A DNA stretch of 64,000 nucleotides from NCBI GenBank assembly GCA_965279205.1, contig OZ257144.1, forward strand, positions 2,790,001-2,854,000, read 5' to 3'. The stretch's first letter is position 1. The number at the start of each line of letters is the position of its first letter. Of this stretch, positions 42,101 through 51,047 are shown piece after piece. Position numbers and translations under genes: made by a program. The notes under the pieces were generated by a model. That model ran no database searches, was not told where the DNA came from, and worked only from the letters and a program-made list of their open reading frames with translations. This stretch comes from UBA7672 sp965279205 (GTDB taxonomy: Bacteria > Pseudomonadota > Alphaproteobacteria > Caulobacterales > Hyphomonadaceae).

Positions 42101-42928
42101 TCAGAACCGCCAGCGCAGCGAGATGTCGGCGGATTCGGATACGCCGCCGACGCGCAGGTCGGTGACACGCGCGGTGTCGAAGAAATCGGCGTCATCGAAA
42201 TCCGTGCGTTGATAGGCGAACGCCAGGGACAGGCCCGGCGTCACCGCATGCTCGATACCGGCACCGAGGCCGTAGCCCATGAGCGTATCCTTTTCCGAGC
42301 GGGTCTCGGCCGCGAGAATCGTCGTGCTGGATGTGGGACCGCCCCCGCCTGCCTGCGTTAAGGTGCGCAGGAGCGCTGGGAGGGCGTAGTCAACGCCTAC
42401 GCCCTGAGCCGCGAATACTGTATTGGCCCAGACCTTCGTGTCGCCCCACGCAAAGCCGAACCTGGCATGAAGGCCGGCGCCAGTGTTCTCTTCAACCGTC
42501 ACGGCAAGAGACTGGTCTTCGCGAAACGTGATCAGCGGCCCCGGTATGATCATGCACGGCAGCGGCGGCGCGCCGGGCGGGCATATGAGGATGTCCGTTG
42601 GCTGAGTCAGGACGGCGTTGGATGTGACCGGCGCCATCGATGCCTCGACGCCGGAAAGGCTGACAGATCCCTCGACGCCGACGAAGAACCCACCGCCAAG
42701 CTGGTGATCGTATCCTGCCGAGAGCGTGTAGTTGCTGCCGGCATCCGACTTCGATCGTTCGAAAGGTGTCGTCAGAACGAGACCGCCGCGAAGAACGCCG
42801 CTGACCTCCAAATCAACGTCGCGCTGGCCAACGCCGCCGCCAAGCCACGGTCCCGACTGCTGCGCGAGCGCTGGCGCGGCATCCATCATCCAGGCAAGGC
42901 CGGTCAGAGCCAGAACACAAACGCGCAT
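42101..42928 (-). CDS. Outer-membrane beta-barrel protein
   Basis: 275 residues with a signal peptide ending ALAQ (about residue 23). The mature sequence alternates polar and hydrophobic residues as in an eight-stranded barrel (YTLSAGYDHQLGGGFFVGVE, GLHARFGFAWGDTKVWAN) and ends with the C-terminal aromatic ISLRWRF-type strand recognised by the BAM machinery. OmpA-like/porin family fold. Convergent with the phytanoyl-CoA dioxygenase gene. Confidence 0.82.
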   Translation of the reverse strand: MRVCVLALTGLAWMMDAAPALAQQSGPWLGGGVGQRDVDLEVSGVLRGGLVLTTPFERSKSDAGSNYTLSAGYDHQLGGGFFVGVEGSVSLSGVEASMAPVTSNAVLTQPTDILICPPGAPPLPCMIIPGPLITFREDQSLAVTVEENTGAGLHARFGFAWGDTKVWANTVFAAQGVGVDYALPALLRTLTQAGGGGPTSSTTILAAETRSEKDTLMGYGLGAGIEHAVTPGLSLAFAYQRTDFDDADFFDTARVTDLRVGGVSESADISLRWRF

Positions 42929-43011
42929 ATACTTCCCCCTGGCACATGATTGTGCTCTCAGCGGGAATCCTTGGTCATGATCTGCCGCCGCGCAAGTTCG
43001 ACGCGAACACT

Positions 43012-43422
43012 TCAGGTTCCTCCGACTACACCAAGTCGTGTGATCCCTTCGCGCTGCGCGACGGCCATCACGTGGGCAACCTCTCCATAGTGCGCGAGGC
43101 GGTGCGGCTCGATGTGGACTTCGGATTGTTCGGCGCGGCGCGCCTCAACGGTGAAACGCTGATTCAAGTCGTTGCGGCTGATTGCTGCGCCGTTCCATTT
43201 CATGGAACCGTCGAAGTCGATCGCGATATGGATGGGATCGGGCGCCTGCTTGTTCTCGCAACTGGGGCACGGCAGCGGCGTATCGAGCTTCACGGCATGG
43301 CGTTGCGGCGGCAGCGTCACGATCAGCATGATCAGCAGAACCAGCATCACATCGATCAAGGGCGTGGTGTTGATGTCCGCATTGGGTTCGCCTTCCCTGA
43401 GGTCTCCGGTCTGCATCGCCAT
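43012..43422 (-). CDS. exbD: ExbD/TolR-type biopolymer transport protein, orphan
   Basis: 136-residue protein with one membrane helix (about 20-42). PNADINTTPLIDVMLVLLIM is the ExbD/TolR signature; the Asp in LIDV is the proton-carrying residue. The periplasmic domain follows, with two cysteines in CPSCENKQ that are unusual. No exbB or tonB is adjacent, so it must use partners encoded elsewhere. Its promoter carries a perfect BlaI/CopY-type operator (43469-43484), so expression is probably repressed until a signal arrives. Confidence 0.9.
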   Translation of the reverse strand: MAMQTGDLREGEPNADINTTPLIDVMLVLLIMLIVTLPPQRHAVKLDTPLPCPSCENKQAPDPIHIAIDFDGSMKWNGAAISRNDLNQRFTVEARRAEQSEVHIEPHRLAHYGEVAHVMAVAQREGITRLGVVGGT

Positions 43423-43468
43423 GCTGCGCCTCCCTGTGTGGCGGCGCGACGCCGATATCGCGCCTGTA

Positions 43469-43503
43469 GATTACATTTGTAATCTGATTGCAGTGATTGG
43501 CAA
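43469..43503 (-). promoter_or_regulatory. exbD promoter with BlaI/CopY-type operator
   Basis: A perfect 7-2-7 inverted repeat (43469-43484, GATTACATTTGTAATC) contains TACAnnTGTA, the operator core of BlaI/MecI/CopY repressors. On the minus strand it overlaps a -10-like TACAAA that is 16 bases from a TTGCCA -35 (43503-43498), so a bound repressor would block the exbD promoter. The repressor gene is not in this window. Confidence 0.6.
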
Positions 43504-43599
43504 TGGATACGCCTGCGTACCCCAAAATAATTCCACCATTCCGTGTACGTGCGCGGCATGCAGCTTCCGTTTGGCGCGGGCCGCGCTATCACTACGCCC

Positions 43600-44388
43600 A
43601 TGAAAATCGCGACGTGGAATGTGAACTCGGTCAATGCGCGCCTGCCGACCGTGCTCGACGTGCTGAAGACCTGCGAGGCCGATGTCTGGTGCCTGCAGGA
43701 GATCAAATGCGTCGACGAGAAGTTTCCGCGCGCAGAGATCGAGGCGCTGGGCTTCAACTGCGCGGTGTTCGGGCAGAAGACCTATAATGGCGTGGCGGTG
43801 CTGTCGAAGCATCGCATCTCGGACGAGGTGCGCGGGCTGGAGGGCGAACCGGAGGACGAGCAGAGCCGGTATCTGGAAGTGCTGATCGAGAGCCCTCGCC
43901 CCATGCGGGTTGCGTCGGTCTACCTGCCCAACGGCAATCCCCGGCCGAGCGACAAGTACGAATACAAGCTGCGCTGGATGGACCGGCTGATCGCGCGGGC
44001 GAAGACGCTGCTGGAGAACGAAGAGCCCGTCGTGCTGACCGGCGACTACAACTGCATTCCGCGCGACGAGGACTGCTGGGACGCGCGCGCCTGGGCGGAA
44101 GACGCCCTCGCCTTCCCGCCGACGCGCGAGCGTTTCCGCAAGCTGCAATATCTCGGCTACAGCGACGCCTTCATGGAGCGCGACGGCCGCATCCAGAAAT
44201 ACACATTCTGGGACTATCAGGCCGGCGCCTGGCAGAAGGACTGGGGCATCCGCATCGACCACCTGATGTGCTCGCCGCAGGCGGTCGATCGCCTCAAGTC
44301 GATCGCCATCCATCGCGCCGTGCGCGGCATGGATGCTCTGGGCAAGGCATCCGACCATGTGCCGGTGATCGGGACGTTCGCGGACTAG
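43600..44388 (+). CDS. xth: Exodeoxyribonuclease III
   Basis: 262-residue AP endonuclease/exonuclease of base-excision repair, from ATG 43600 (MKIATWNVNSVNARL). Active-site motifs: WNVNSV, QEIKC, GDYNCIPRDEDC, IDHLMCS and the final SDHVPV. A longer in-frame reading exists but no family member has it. No strong ribosome site precedes the start. It is convergent with the S9 peptidase gene (3-base gap). Confidence 0.95.
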   Translation: MKIATWNVNSVNARLPTVLDVLKTCEADVWCLQEIKCVDEKFPRAEIEALGFNCAVFGQKTYNGVAVLSKHRISDEVRGLEGEPEDEQSRYLEVLIESPRPMRVASVYLPNGNPRPSDKYEYKLRWMDRLIARAKTLLENEEPVVLTGDYNCIPRDEDCWDARAWAEDALAFPPTRERFRKLQYLGYSDAFMERDGRIQKYTFWDYQAGAWQKDWGIRIDHLMCSPQAVDRLKSIAIHRAVRGMDALGKASDHVPVIGTFAD

Positions 44389-44391
44389 AGA

Positions 44392-46722
44392 TCAGGGCGA
44401 TGACGAGACTGCGGTCGCTGATACGTCAGGCAGGCGCTGGGGTGGTGTGACTGGCGTGGGTTTTGGCGCGTTGCGGTCGGGCGGCTCGACGCCGAGCAGG
44501 TTCTTCACAAAGAAATCCCAGCGTCGGCGTTCGCCATACTGGCCGCCTTCGGTGTGGCCGGCGCCGGGAAGCATGAGGAAGTCGAAACTCTTGCCTGCCT
44601 TGATGAGGGCGTCGACCACCTGCAGCGTCGAGGACGGATCGACGTTGGTGTCGAGTTCGCCAACCACCAGCATCAGCTTGCCCTGAAGCTTCGCGGCGTT
44701 GTCGACATTGGACGAGGCCGAATATTCCGGGCCGACAGGCCAGCCCATGTACTGTTCATTCCACCAGATCTTGTCCATTCGGTTGTCGTGGCTGCCGGCA
44801 AACGACCAGGCGACCTTGTAGAATTCCGGATGAAACAGCAGCGCCGCCATGGCGTTCTGGCCGCCGGCGGAGCCGCCATAGATGCCGACGCGGCTGATGT
44901 CGTACCAGGGGAATTTCGCCGCTGCCGCCTTGTGCCAAAGGATGCGATCGGGAAAGCCGGCGTCGGCAAGATTCTTCCAGGCGACATCGTGGAAGGCCTT
45001 GGAGCGGTAGCTGGTGCCCATGCCGTCCATCTGCACGACGATGAAGCCGAGCTCGGCCTGCGCCTGCATGGGCCGATAGGCGAGGAAGTTCTTCGGCGTG
45101 AACGCGCCCTGCGGACCGGCATAGATGCTCTCGATCACCGGATACTTCTTGGCGGGATCGAAGTTGGAAGGCTTGAAGATCAGGCCGTAGATGTCGGTTG
45201 AGCCGTCTCTGCCCTTTGCGACGAAGGGTTCAGGCGGGCGCCAGCCGATAGCGGCGAGGGCCGTGGCGGCGGGACGCTCAAGCTCCATCAGCACCCTGGC
45301 GTCGGACGAGCGGCGCAGCAGGGCCACAGGCGCCATGTCCACACGCGACCAGATGTCGATGTAGGTGGCGTAGTTTGGAGCGAACGTGACCGAATGCGTG
45401 CCGGGCCCGTCGGTCAGATGGACCAGGCCCGTGCCGTCAAACCTGATCCGGTAGTAGTGGACAAAGTACGGATCCTCGCCCGGCCGCATGCCGTTGGCGC
45501 TGAACGTGATCTCGCGGCGTTTCTCGTCGACATTGATGACGGCGCGAACGGCCCAGGGACCTTTCGTGATCTGGTTTTTCACGGCCCCGGAGAGCCCGTC
45601 ATAGAGATAAAGGTGGCACCAGCCGTCGCGCTCCGACATCCAGACAATGTCCCTGCCGTCATTGGCGGCCTCGAACACGCGCTTGGACGAGTACTCGATG
45701 TAGGTCTTGCTCTGCTCGTCGATCAGCGCCCTCGCCGCGCCCTGCCGGTTCACCTCGATGATGCGATAGACCTGATGGCCGCGCTGGTTGTAGCTGAAGA
45801 AGAAGCCGCGCCCGTCCTTCCACCATTTCGGCTCGGACTGCGAATAGGCGTTGGGGAACAACTTGCGGTCGATGATGGTTGCCTTGCCAGTGGCGACATC
45901 GAACAGGACAGGCTGGCGATCAGTGAGGATGTCGCCGGGCTTGGGATAGAACAGCTCGGTGAGAACCGGCTGCTTCTGTTCGTCAGGCGAGCTTTCCACG
46001 AAGGTGACGTATCGCTCGGCGCCGGGACGTGTGCGCGACACCGCAAGCATCTTCGAGTCCGGCGACCACGATTCCTTCGAGACGAAGTAATAGTCGTTTG
46101 GCGTTCCGTCGAAGCTGAGCTGCCTTGGGTCGCCGCCGTCGATCTGGCGCACGAACAGGTTGCTGTCGCGCACGAAGGCCTCGAACGCGCCGTCGGGAGA
46201 TTTCACCGGCTGATGATCCGGCTTGTCCGGCCGGCCCGTGCCGATGGGATTTCGCGGACCCATGCCTTCGAGCGGCGGCTTAGGCTTGATGTCCTCGAGC
46301 TTCTCGCATGAATTGCTTGCGAGCTGGCAGCGCCACTTTGCGCTGGCGGCCTCGAACTCCATCGTCATGCGGTCGTCGGACAGGGTGTAGCGCGGGAATG
46401 GAAGGTTGGCGCTTCTGTAGGGGCGCCCGGTCGCATCCGCGAGCGATCTTGCGATGCCTTCCTGATCGAAGGCCGACGAGCGGGTCAGCGCGACGAGGTC
46501 GACGGATACGAAATCGTAGCCACCGCCGATCAGCGAGCGGCGATAGACCAGTGTCCTGGAGTCAGCGGAAAAGACCGGCTCGTCGGCAATGCCGTGGACG
46601 AGGCCGAAATAGCGGGTGCGCAGCGCCTCGGCGCGTTCATAGTCGGTGGCAGTACCTTGCGCGAAGGCTGGCGCAACGAGAAGCGCGGCCAGGGCCAGGG
46701 CGAACCGTAACGTCAACCGCAT
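44392..46722 (-). CDS. Secreted S9 family (dipeptidyl-peptidase IV-like) peptidase
   Basis: 776 residues with a signal peptide (MRLTLRFALALAALLVAPAF, cleavage near AFA-Q). The N-terminal half is a beta-propeller (DPPIV N-terminal type). The C-terminal alpha/beta hydrolase domain has the nucleophile GIYGGSAGGQ, the acid in ELDTNVDPS and the His in LPGAGHTEGG. It should cleave dipeptides from peptide N-termini in the periplasm or outside. The promoter TTGACA-N17-TGCATT lies at 46772-46800, and AAGGGGGA precedes the ATG. Confidence 0.9.
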   Translation of the reverse strand: MRLTLRFALALAALLVAPAFAQGTATDYERAEALRTRYFGLVHGIADEPVFSADSRTLVYRRSLIGGGYDFVSVDLVALTRSSAFDQEGIARSLADATGRPYRSANLPFPRYTLSDDRMTMEFEAASAKWRCQLASNSCEKLEDIKPKPPLEGMGPRNPIGTGRPDKPDHQPVKSPDGAFEAFVRDSNLFVRQIDGGDPRQLSFDGTPNDYYFVSKESWSPDSKMLAVSRTRPGAERYVTFVESSPDEQKQPVLTELFYPKPGDILTDRQPVLFDVATGKATIIDRKLFPNAYSQSEPKWWKDGRGFFFSYNQRGHQVYRIIEVNRQGAARALIDEQSKTYIEYSSKRVFEAANDGRDIVWMSERDGWCHLYLYDGLSGAVKNQITKGPWAVRAVINVDEKRREITFSANGMRPGEDPYFVHYYRIRFDGTGLVHLTDGPGTHSVTFAPNYATYIDIWSRVDMAPVALLRRSSDARVLMELERPAATALAAIGWRPPEPFVAKGRDGSTDIYGLIFKPSNFDPAKKYPVIESIYAGPQGAFTPKNFLAYRPMQAQAELGFIVVQMDGMGTSYRSKAFHDVAWKNLADAGFPDRILWHKAAAAKFPWYDISRVGIYGGSAGGQNAMAALLFHPEFYKVAWSFAGSHDNRMDKIWWNEQYMGWPVGPEYSASSNVDNAAKLQGKLMLVVGELDTNVDPSSTLQVVDALIKAGKSFDFLMLPGAGHTEGGQYGERRRWDFFVKNLLGVEPPDRNAPKPTPVTPPQRLPDVSATAVSSSP

Positions 46723-46771
46723 GGCGTTCCCCCTTCGTGGTGTGGCCAGTTATCGGCTTCTGTCGCTGGGG

Positions 46772-46800
46772 AATGCAGAGCTTGCTGGCGCAGGTGTCAA
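46772..46800 (-). promoter_or_regulatory. Promoter of the S9 peptidase gene
   Basis: Minus-strand TTGACA (46800-46795), a 17-base spacer and TGCATT (46777-46772). Transcription would start near 46765, giving about a 43-nt leader. Confidence 0.5.
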
Positions 46801-46879
46801 GCGGCGGCGCCGCATTCCCGCCTCAAACTATCGCGCCATCGCCCCTTTCCGAACGATCCAGCGCCGCTTGGCGCACGTA

Positions 46880-46949
46880 CCAAAGGAGCATTCTCTCCCC
46901 CGAGAATCACCCTTTAGTCCCGTCGGCCTTGCCGACGGGACTTTTCTTT
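46880..46949 (+). ncRNA. Candidate small RNA, two stem-loops and terminator
   Basis: Plus-strand tail of a probable small RNA: a 6-bp hairpin (46890-46895 with 46902-46907) with a C-rich TCCCCC loop, a short linker, then a strong 12-bp rho-independent terminator (46916-46942) and TTTTCTTTG. No plus-strand gene lies upstream that could use it (the nearest, xth, ends 2.5 kb away). The 5' end could lie anywhere from about 46800; no promoter was confidently found. The C-rich loop is like an anti-Shine-Dalgarno element of alphaproteobacterial sRNAs. Confidence 0.45.
46916..46949 (+). terminator. Rho-independent terminator, plus strand
   Basis: Perfect 12-bp stem (AGTCCCGTCGGC and its complement) with a CTT loop, followed by TTTTCTTT. 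The T-run is on the plus strand only, so it does not serve the UPF0114 gene, which is transcribed in the opposite direction. Confidence 0.8.
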
Positions 46950-46968
46950 GTGCCGACAGGTTCGGGAG

Positions 46969-47514
46969 CTACTCGGCCTTCTGGTGGCCGGTGAGCCAGT
47001 CCATCAGCGCCAGCAGCACGCCGGAGACGACGAAGGTGATGTGGACGATCACCTGCCACATCAGGCGCGACTGAGCCTGCGCATCAAACGCGGCCGTATC
47101 GCTGATCTCGAGGAAGGATTTCAGCAGCGCGATCCCGGAGATGGCGACGATGGAAGCGATCAGCTTCAGCTTGAGGCCGGAGAAGTCGACCGTGCCCATC
47201 CATTCGGGGCGATCCTCGTGCGCGCCGGTATCGATCTTGGACACGAAATTTTCGTAGCCAGAGAAAATCACGATCACGACGAGGTTGCCTGCGAGCGACA
47301 GATCAATCAGCGAGAGCGCCAGCATGATGGCGTGGTCGGCGTCGAGCCCGTGGTCCATCGACCAGAGCAGCGGCATCTCGTGCCAGAGTTCCTGGAAGAA
47401 CACGACCATCAGCGCAACGAGTGCGCCGAGCAGGCCGACATAGAACGGCGCCATCAGCCAGCGCGACATGAATAGGCCGCGTTCCAGAGCGCGTTCGAGA
47501 ATGGGCTTTTTCAT
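46969..47514 (-). CDS. UPF0114 (YqhA-type) membrane protein
   Basis: 181 residues with four hydrophobic helices. ERALERGLFMSRWLMAPFYVG, IMLALSLIDLSLAGNLVVIVI and FSGLKLKLIASIVAISGI are typical of the UPF0114 family (E. coli YqhA). Function unknown. The start ATG has AGGGA about 10 bases upstream. Stands alone between the candidate small RNA and the DUF3137 gene. Confidence 0.9.
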   Translation of the reverse strand: MKKPILERALERGLFMSRWLMAPFYVGLLGALVALMVVFFQELWHEMPLLWSMDHGLDADHAIMLALSLIDLSLAGNLVVIVIFSGYENFVSKIDTGAHEDRPEWMGTVDFSGLKLKLIASIVAISGIALLKSFLEISDTAAFDAQAQSRLMWQVIVHITFVVSGVLLALMDWLTGHQKAE

Positions 47515-47606
47515 CGGGCTGTTCCCTGCGGCTTCGTCCGTGTTTCGCGAATAGCCCGATTTTCCTAAGCAAAGCTTGCAGACTCACCGGTCGCGCGAAC
47601 GGCCGC

Positions 47607-48629
47607 CTAGGCGTTCGGGCCACGCAGGGCGTCGGGCGTGAGGCGCTGGGACATCGCGTCGATCAGCAGGAAGATGGCGGCGAAATCCTGCAGCATTTCG
47701 CGGACGCGGTCGAGATCGTCCATCTTGCGGTTCATCGAGCCGGCTTCGAGCAGGTTCTTGCCTTCGCAACACAGGAACATTTCGCCGCCCGCAAAGGCGC
47801 AGCGGACCTGCTTGCCCTTGAAGGTGCGCTCCAGGCCCAGCAGGCGTTCCATGAAGTCCGGCGTCAGGATGAAGCGGGCCTCGATCTGGTCAGTGGAAAA
47901 CACCTCGAAGGCCTTCTCGAAGACCGGGTCTTCCAGCTTCACCTTCTCGCCCTTGCCGAGTTGTCCCAGCTTCGCAAAGAAGTTGAGCATGCCCATGTCG
48001 CGATAGACCTTGGTGACGCCCTTGAACTCTTTCATGAACTTCACGATCAGGCACTGGCCGCGGAAGACGGTGACCCAGGTGGTGCGCGTGCGGCCCTTCG
48101 AGTCGGTCGTGGTGCGTTTTTCCTCGAGATGCGCTTCGAAGAATTCGAACGGCGTCTCGTTGCGGGCGCCCGTGAGACGGTCCTCGTATTTCGAGCGATC
48201 CCAGCCGGGGATCAGGCCGAGCGAGCGGAAGGTGTAGATCTCCTGCGGCTGGGCGGGCGCGAGTTGATAGCCCATGCCGAACTCTGACGAGACCGGCTCA
48301 ATCAGCATCAGCTTGGTCTCCTTGGCCAGCCGGTTGATGTCCATGCTGCCCCAGGCAAACATCCCGATGACCGCAGCGACACCGAGAAAACCGCCGAAGA
48401 TGATTCCGTCCTCGATGGTGAAGGCCAGCCCCGCGGTAGCCGCGATCCCGATCAGCACGCCGATGATCGTGAAGTTGCGTTGCTTGGCGACCGCCTTGAC
48501 CCGGTCGGTCTCACGCGCGGCGAGCTGTGGCTGGATCGAATTGCTGAAGCGATCGCCAAAGAAACCGAAATCCTTCGGCAGGCCTTCCATGGCCTGACCT
48601 ATGGTCAGTATTTCCTGCTTGTCCGCCAT
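47607..48629 (-). CDS. DUF3137 family membrane protein
   Basis: 340 residues. Two adjacent transmembrane helices (about 53-72 and 77-95) follow an N-terminal region LPKDFGFFGDRFSNSIQ. The rest is a cytoplasmic alpha/beta domain with IYTFRSLGLIPGWDRSKYED and FRGQCLIVKF, which fits the DUF3137 family. Function unknown. No operon partner is evident. Confidence 0.82.
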   Translation of the reverse strand: MADKQEILTIGQAMEGLPKDFGFFGDRFSNSIQPQLAARETDRVKAVAKQRNFTIIGVLIGIAATAGLAFTIEDGIIFGGFLGVAAVIGMFAWGSMDINRLAKETKLMLIEPVSSEFGMGYQLAPAQPQEIYTFRSLGLIPGWDRSKYEDRLTGARNETPFEFFEAHLEEKRTTTDSKGRTRTTWVTVFRGQCLIVKFMKEFKGVTKVYRDMGMLNFFAKLGQLGKGEKVKLEDPVFEKAFEVFSTDQIEARFILTPDFMERLLGLERTFKGKQVRCAFAGGEMFLCCEGKNLLEAGSMNRKMDDLDRVREMLQDFAAIFLLIDAMSQRLTPDALRGPNA

Positions 48630-48702
48630 TCCCGCCCCGACTCGCTAGTTCCCCGGCCGTTCATACACGAGCGCGTCGCTCCACGCGATTGCCCAACCGC
48701 AA

Positions 48703-50427
48703 TCAGAGATCCGCATAGACGTGGGTCTCGGCGGCGGCGCCCGGGTGGGTCAGCGCGCCCTTGCTCGCCGGACCGACGCTCTGCGCGTATTTCCAGAGTG
48801 CGCCGGACTGGTAGTTGGTCTTGCGGGGCTTCCAGCTCTTCTTGCGCTCGGCCAGTTCACTGGCTGAGACTTCGAGTTCGATCGTGCCTTTGATCGCGTC
48901 GAGGGCAATGATGTCGCCATCCTTGATCAACGCGATCGGGCCGCCTTCCTGGGCTTCCGGACCAACGTGTCCGATGCAGAAGCCGCGCGTGGCGCCGGAG
49001 AAGCGGCCGTCGGTGATCAGGGCGACCTTGTCGCCCATGTCCTGGCCATAGATCGCGGCGGTGGTGGACAGCATCTCGCGCATGCCGGGACCGCCCTTGG
49101 GGCCCTCATAGCGGATGACGAGTACTTCGCCGGCCTTGTATTGTTTCTTCTCGACCGCAGCGAAGCAGGCTTCCTCGCCATCGAACACGCGCGCGGGGCC
49201 GCGGAAGACCTGGGTCTTCAGGCCAGCGACCTTCACGATGGCGCCGTCTGGCGCAAGCGAGCCCTTGAGGCCGACCACGCCGCCGGTTTCGGAGAGCGGG
49301 TTGGAGACCGGGCGGATGACTTTCTGGTCGTCGCGCCAGACAACGTCCTTGAGGTTCTCGCGGATGGTCTTGCCGGTGACTGTCATGCAGTCGCCATGGA
49401 GGATGCCGGCATCCAGAAGCGTCTTCATCAACATGGGAACGCCGCCGGCCTCGCCCATGGATTTGGCGACGTACTGGCCGCCGGGTTTGAGGTCAGCGAG
49501 GTAGGGTGTCTTGCGCATGATCTTCACGACATCGTCGAGATCGAACTTGATGCCGCATTCACTCGCCATCGCCGGCAGGTGGAGCCCGCCATTGGTGGAG
49601 CCGCCAGTGGCGGCGACGATGATCGCGGCGTTCTCGAAGGCTTCGCGCGTGCAGATGTCGCGTGGGCGGATGTTCTTCTCGATGAGGTTCATCACCGCTT
49701 CGCCCGAGGCGTAGGCGTACTGCTCGCGATCCTTGTAGACGGCCGGCAGCGCCGAGGAGAGCGGCAGGGCGAGGCCGATGGCTTCGGAGACGCAGGCCAT
49801 GGTGTTGGCGGTGTACTGGCCTCCGCAGGCGCCATCGCCCGGGCAGGCGTGTTTCTCGATCAGGCAGAGTTCTTCATCGGTGATCTTGCCGACGGCATGG
49901 GCGCCAACGCCTTCGAACACGTCCTGGACCGTCAGCTCCTTGCCGTTGAGCATGCCCGGCATGATCGAGCCACCATAGAGGAAGACGCTTGGCACGTTGA
50001 GGCGCAACATCGCCATCATCATGCCCGGCAGGGACTTGTCGCAACCGGCGACACCCACGAGCGCGTCATAGCCATGGCCGCGCATGGTGAGCTCGACGGA
50101 GTCCGCGATCACGTCGCGCGAGACGAGCGAGGAGCGCATACCCTCATGGCCCATGGCGATGCCGTCGGTGACGGTGATGGTGCAGAATTCGCGAGGCGTA
50201 CCATGGGCGGACTTGACGCCTTCGGAGACGACCTGGGCCTGGCGCATCAGGGCGGTGTTGCAGGGCGCCGCCTGGTTCCAGCACGAGGCTACGCCCACCA
50301 GCGGTTGTTCAATCTCCTTCGTGCCAAGGCCCATGGCATAATAGTAGGAGCGGTGCGGCGCGCGGGCCGGCCCCTCGGTCACATGCCGGCTCGGCATGCG
50401 TGACTTGTCCCATTTCTTGCTGGCCAT
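48703..50427 (-). CDS. ilvD: Dihydroxy-acid dehydratase
   Basis: 574-residue IlvD/Edd-family enzyme that makes 2-oxo acids in isoleucine, valine and leucine biosynthesis. Iron-sulfur ligand motifs are GVAGCDKSLPGMMMAMLRLN and CPGDGACGGQYTANTMA; the C-terminal DGRFSGATRGFCIGHVGPEA contains the catalytic Ser region. The shorter (about 570 residue) class. GGAGAG precedes the ATG by four bases and a GCTATAGC -10-like box lies at 50457-50464. Confidence 0.96.
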   Translation of the reverse strand: MASKKWDKSRMPSRHVTEGPARAPHRSYYYAMGLGTKEIEQPLVGVASCWNQAAPCNTALMRQAQVVSEGVKSAHGTPREFCTITVTDGIAMGHEGMRSSLVSRDVIADSVELTMRGHGYDALVGVAGCDKSLPGMMMAMLRLNVPSVFLYGGSIMPGMLNGKELTVQDVFEGVGAHAVGKITDEELCLIEKHACPGDGACGGQYTANTMACVSEAIGLALPLSSALPAVYKDREQYAYASGEAVMNLIEKNIRPRDICTREAFENAAIIVAATGGSTNGGLHLPAMASECGIKFDLDDVVKIMRKTPYLADLKPGGQYVAKSMGEAGGVPMLMKTLLDAGILHGDCMTVTGKTIRENLKDVVWRDDQKVIRPVSNPLSETGGVVGLKGSLAPDGAIVKVAGLKTQVFRGPARVFDGEEACFAAVEKKQYKAGEVLVIRYEGPKGGPGMREMLSTTAAIYGQDMGDKVALITDGRFSGATRGFCIGHVGPEAQEGGPIALIKDGDIIALDAIKGTIELEVSASELAERKKSWKPRKTNYQSGALWKYAQSVGPASKGALTHPGAAAETHVYADL

Positions 50428-50508
50428 GGCGCTCTCCGGCGACTGATCGAACGGGCGCTATAGCATGCCGGGAACGCTAGGGAAGTTCCGGGGAGGGCCG
50501 GACGGACT

Positions 50509-50787
50509 TTAGCTGAGCGTGGCCTTGCCGTTGTGGAACATGCGGAGGATCAGGATGTCCTCGTCCAGCCGGCGGTTGACGACCACATAGGGCGTGCCCT
50601 CGATCGGGTATTCCCGAACGCCCGTGCGGCGTGATTTGCGCCCCATCTCGCCGAACCGGACGAGTTGCAGGATCTTGTTTTCGACGAGCGACTTGTCGCG
50701 GGAGGCGTTGGCCGGACTACCCTCCGACGACAGCGCGATCAGGTTCTCGAAATCGTCCGCCGCGCGTGGCCGCCATGTGATTTTCAA
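50509..50787 (-). CDS. RelE/ParE-type toxin
   Basis: 92-residue toxin of the RelE/ParE superfamily. MKITWRPRAADDFENL, the central RRTGVREYPIEGTPYVV and the C-terminal DEDILILRMFHNGK fit the ParE branch, which typically targets gyrase. It overlaps the antitoxin gene by four bases (ATGA), the usual coupled arrangement. Confidence 0.85.
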   Translation of the reverse strand: MKITWRPRAADDFENLIALSSEGSPANASRDKSLVENKILQLVRFGEMGRKSRRTGVREYPIEGTPYVVVNRRLDEDILILRMFHNGKATLS

Positions 50788-51002
50788 CGGCCGAACCTCG
50801 TACGCATGCGAAGCATCACATCATTGTGCGTAATGCGGACGCCGTCATCGCTGTCGATTTCATCCTCGACCTCTTTCCACTGATCAGGCGTCAGCAAGGA
50901 AGCCGGCTCGGACAGCAGGTCCTCGATCTCGCCGGCGAGCATGTCCTGCTCCGCCTCCGGCAGTGCGCGCAGGCGTTCAATGGCGGCTTCGATGCGAGTC
51001 AT
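50784..51002 (-). CDS. Antitoxin partner of the ParE-type toxin
   Basis: 72-residue acidic protein rich in Glu and Leu (AAIERLRALPEAEQDMLAGE), placed directly upstream of the toxin gene and overlapping it. The sequence resembles short Phd/RHH-like ParE antitoxins only weakly, so the family is uncertain; the call rests mainly on position. Confidence 0.75.
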   Translation of the reverse strand: MTRIEAAIERLRALPEAEQDMLAGEIEDLLSEPASLLTPDQWKEVEDEIDSDDGVRITHNDVMLRMRTRFGR

Positions 51003-51047
51003 CCGTCAGCGCTATCACGTAAGCGCCGGCAATGCACATTCTGCCCT

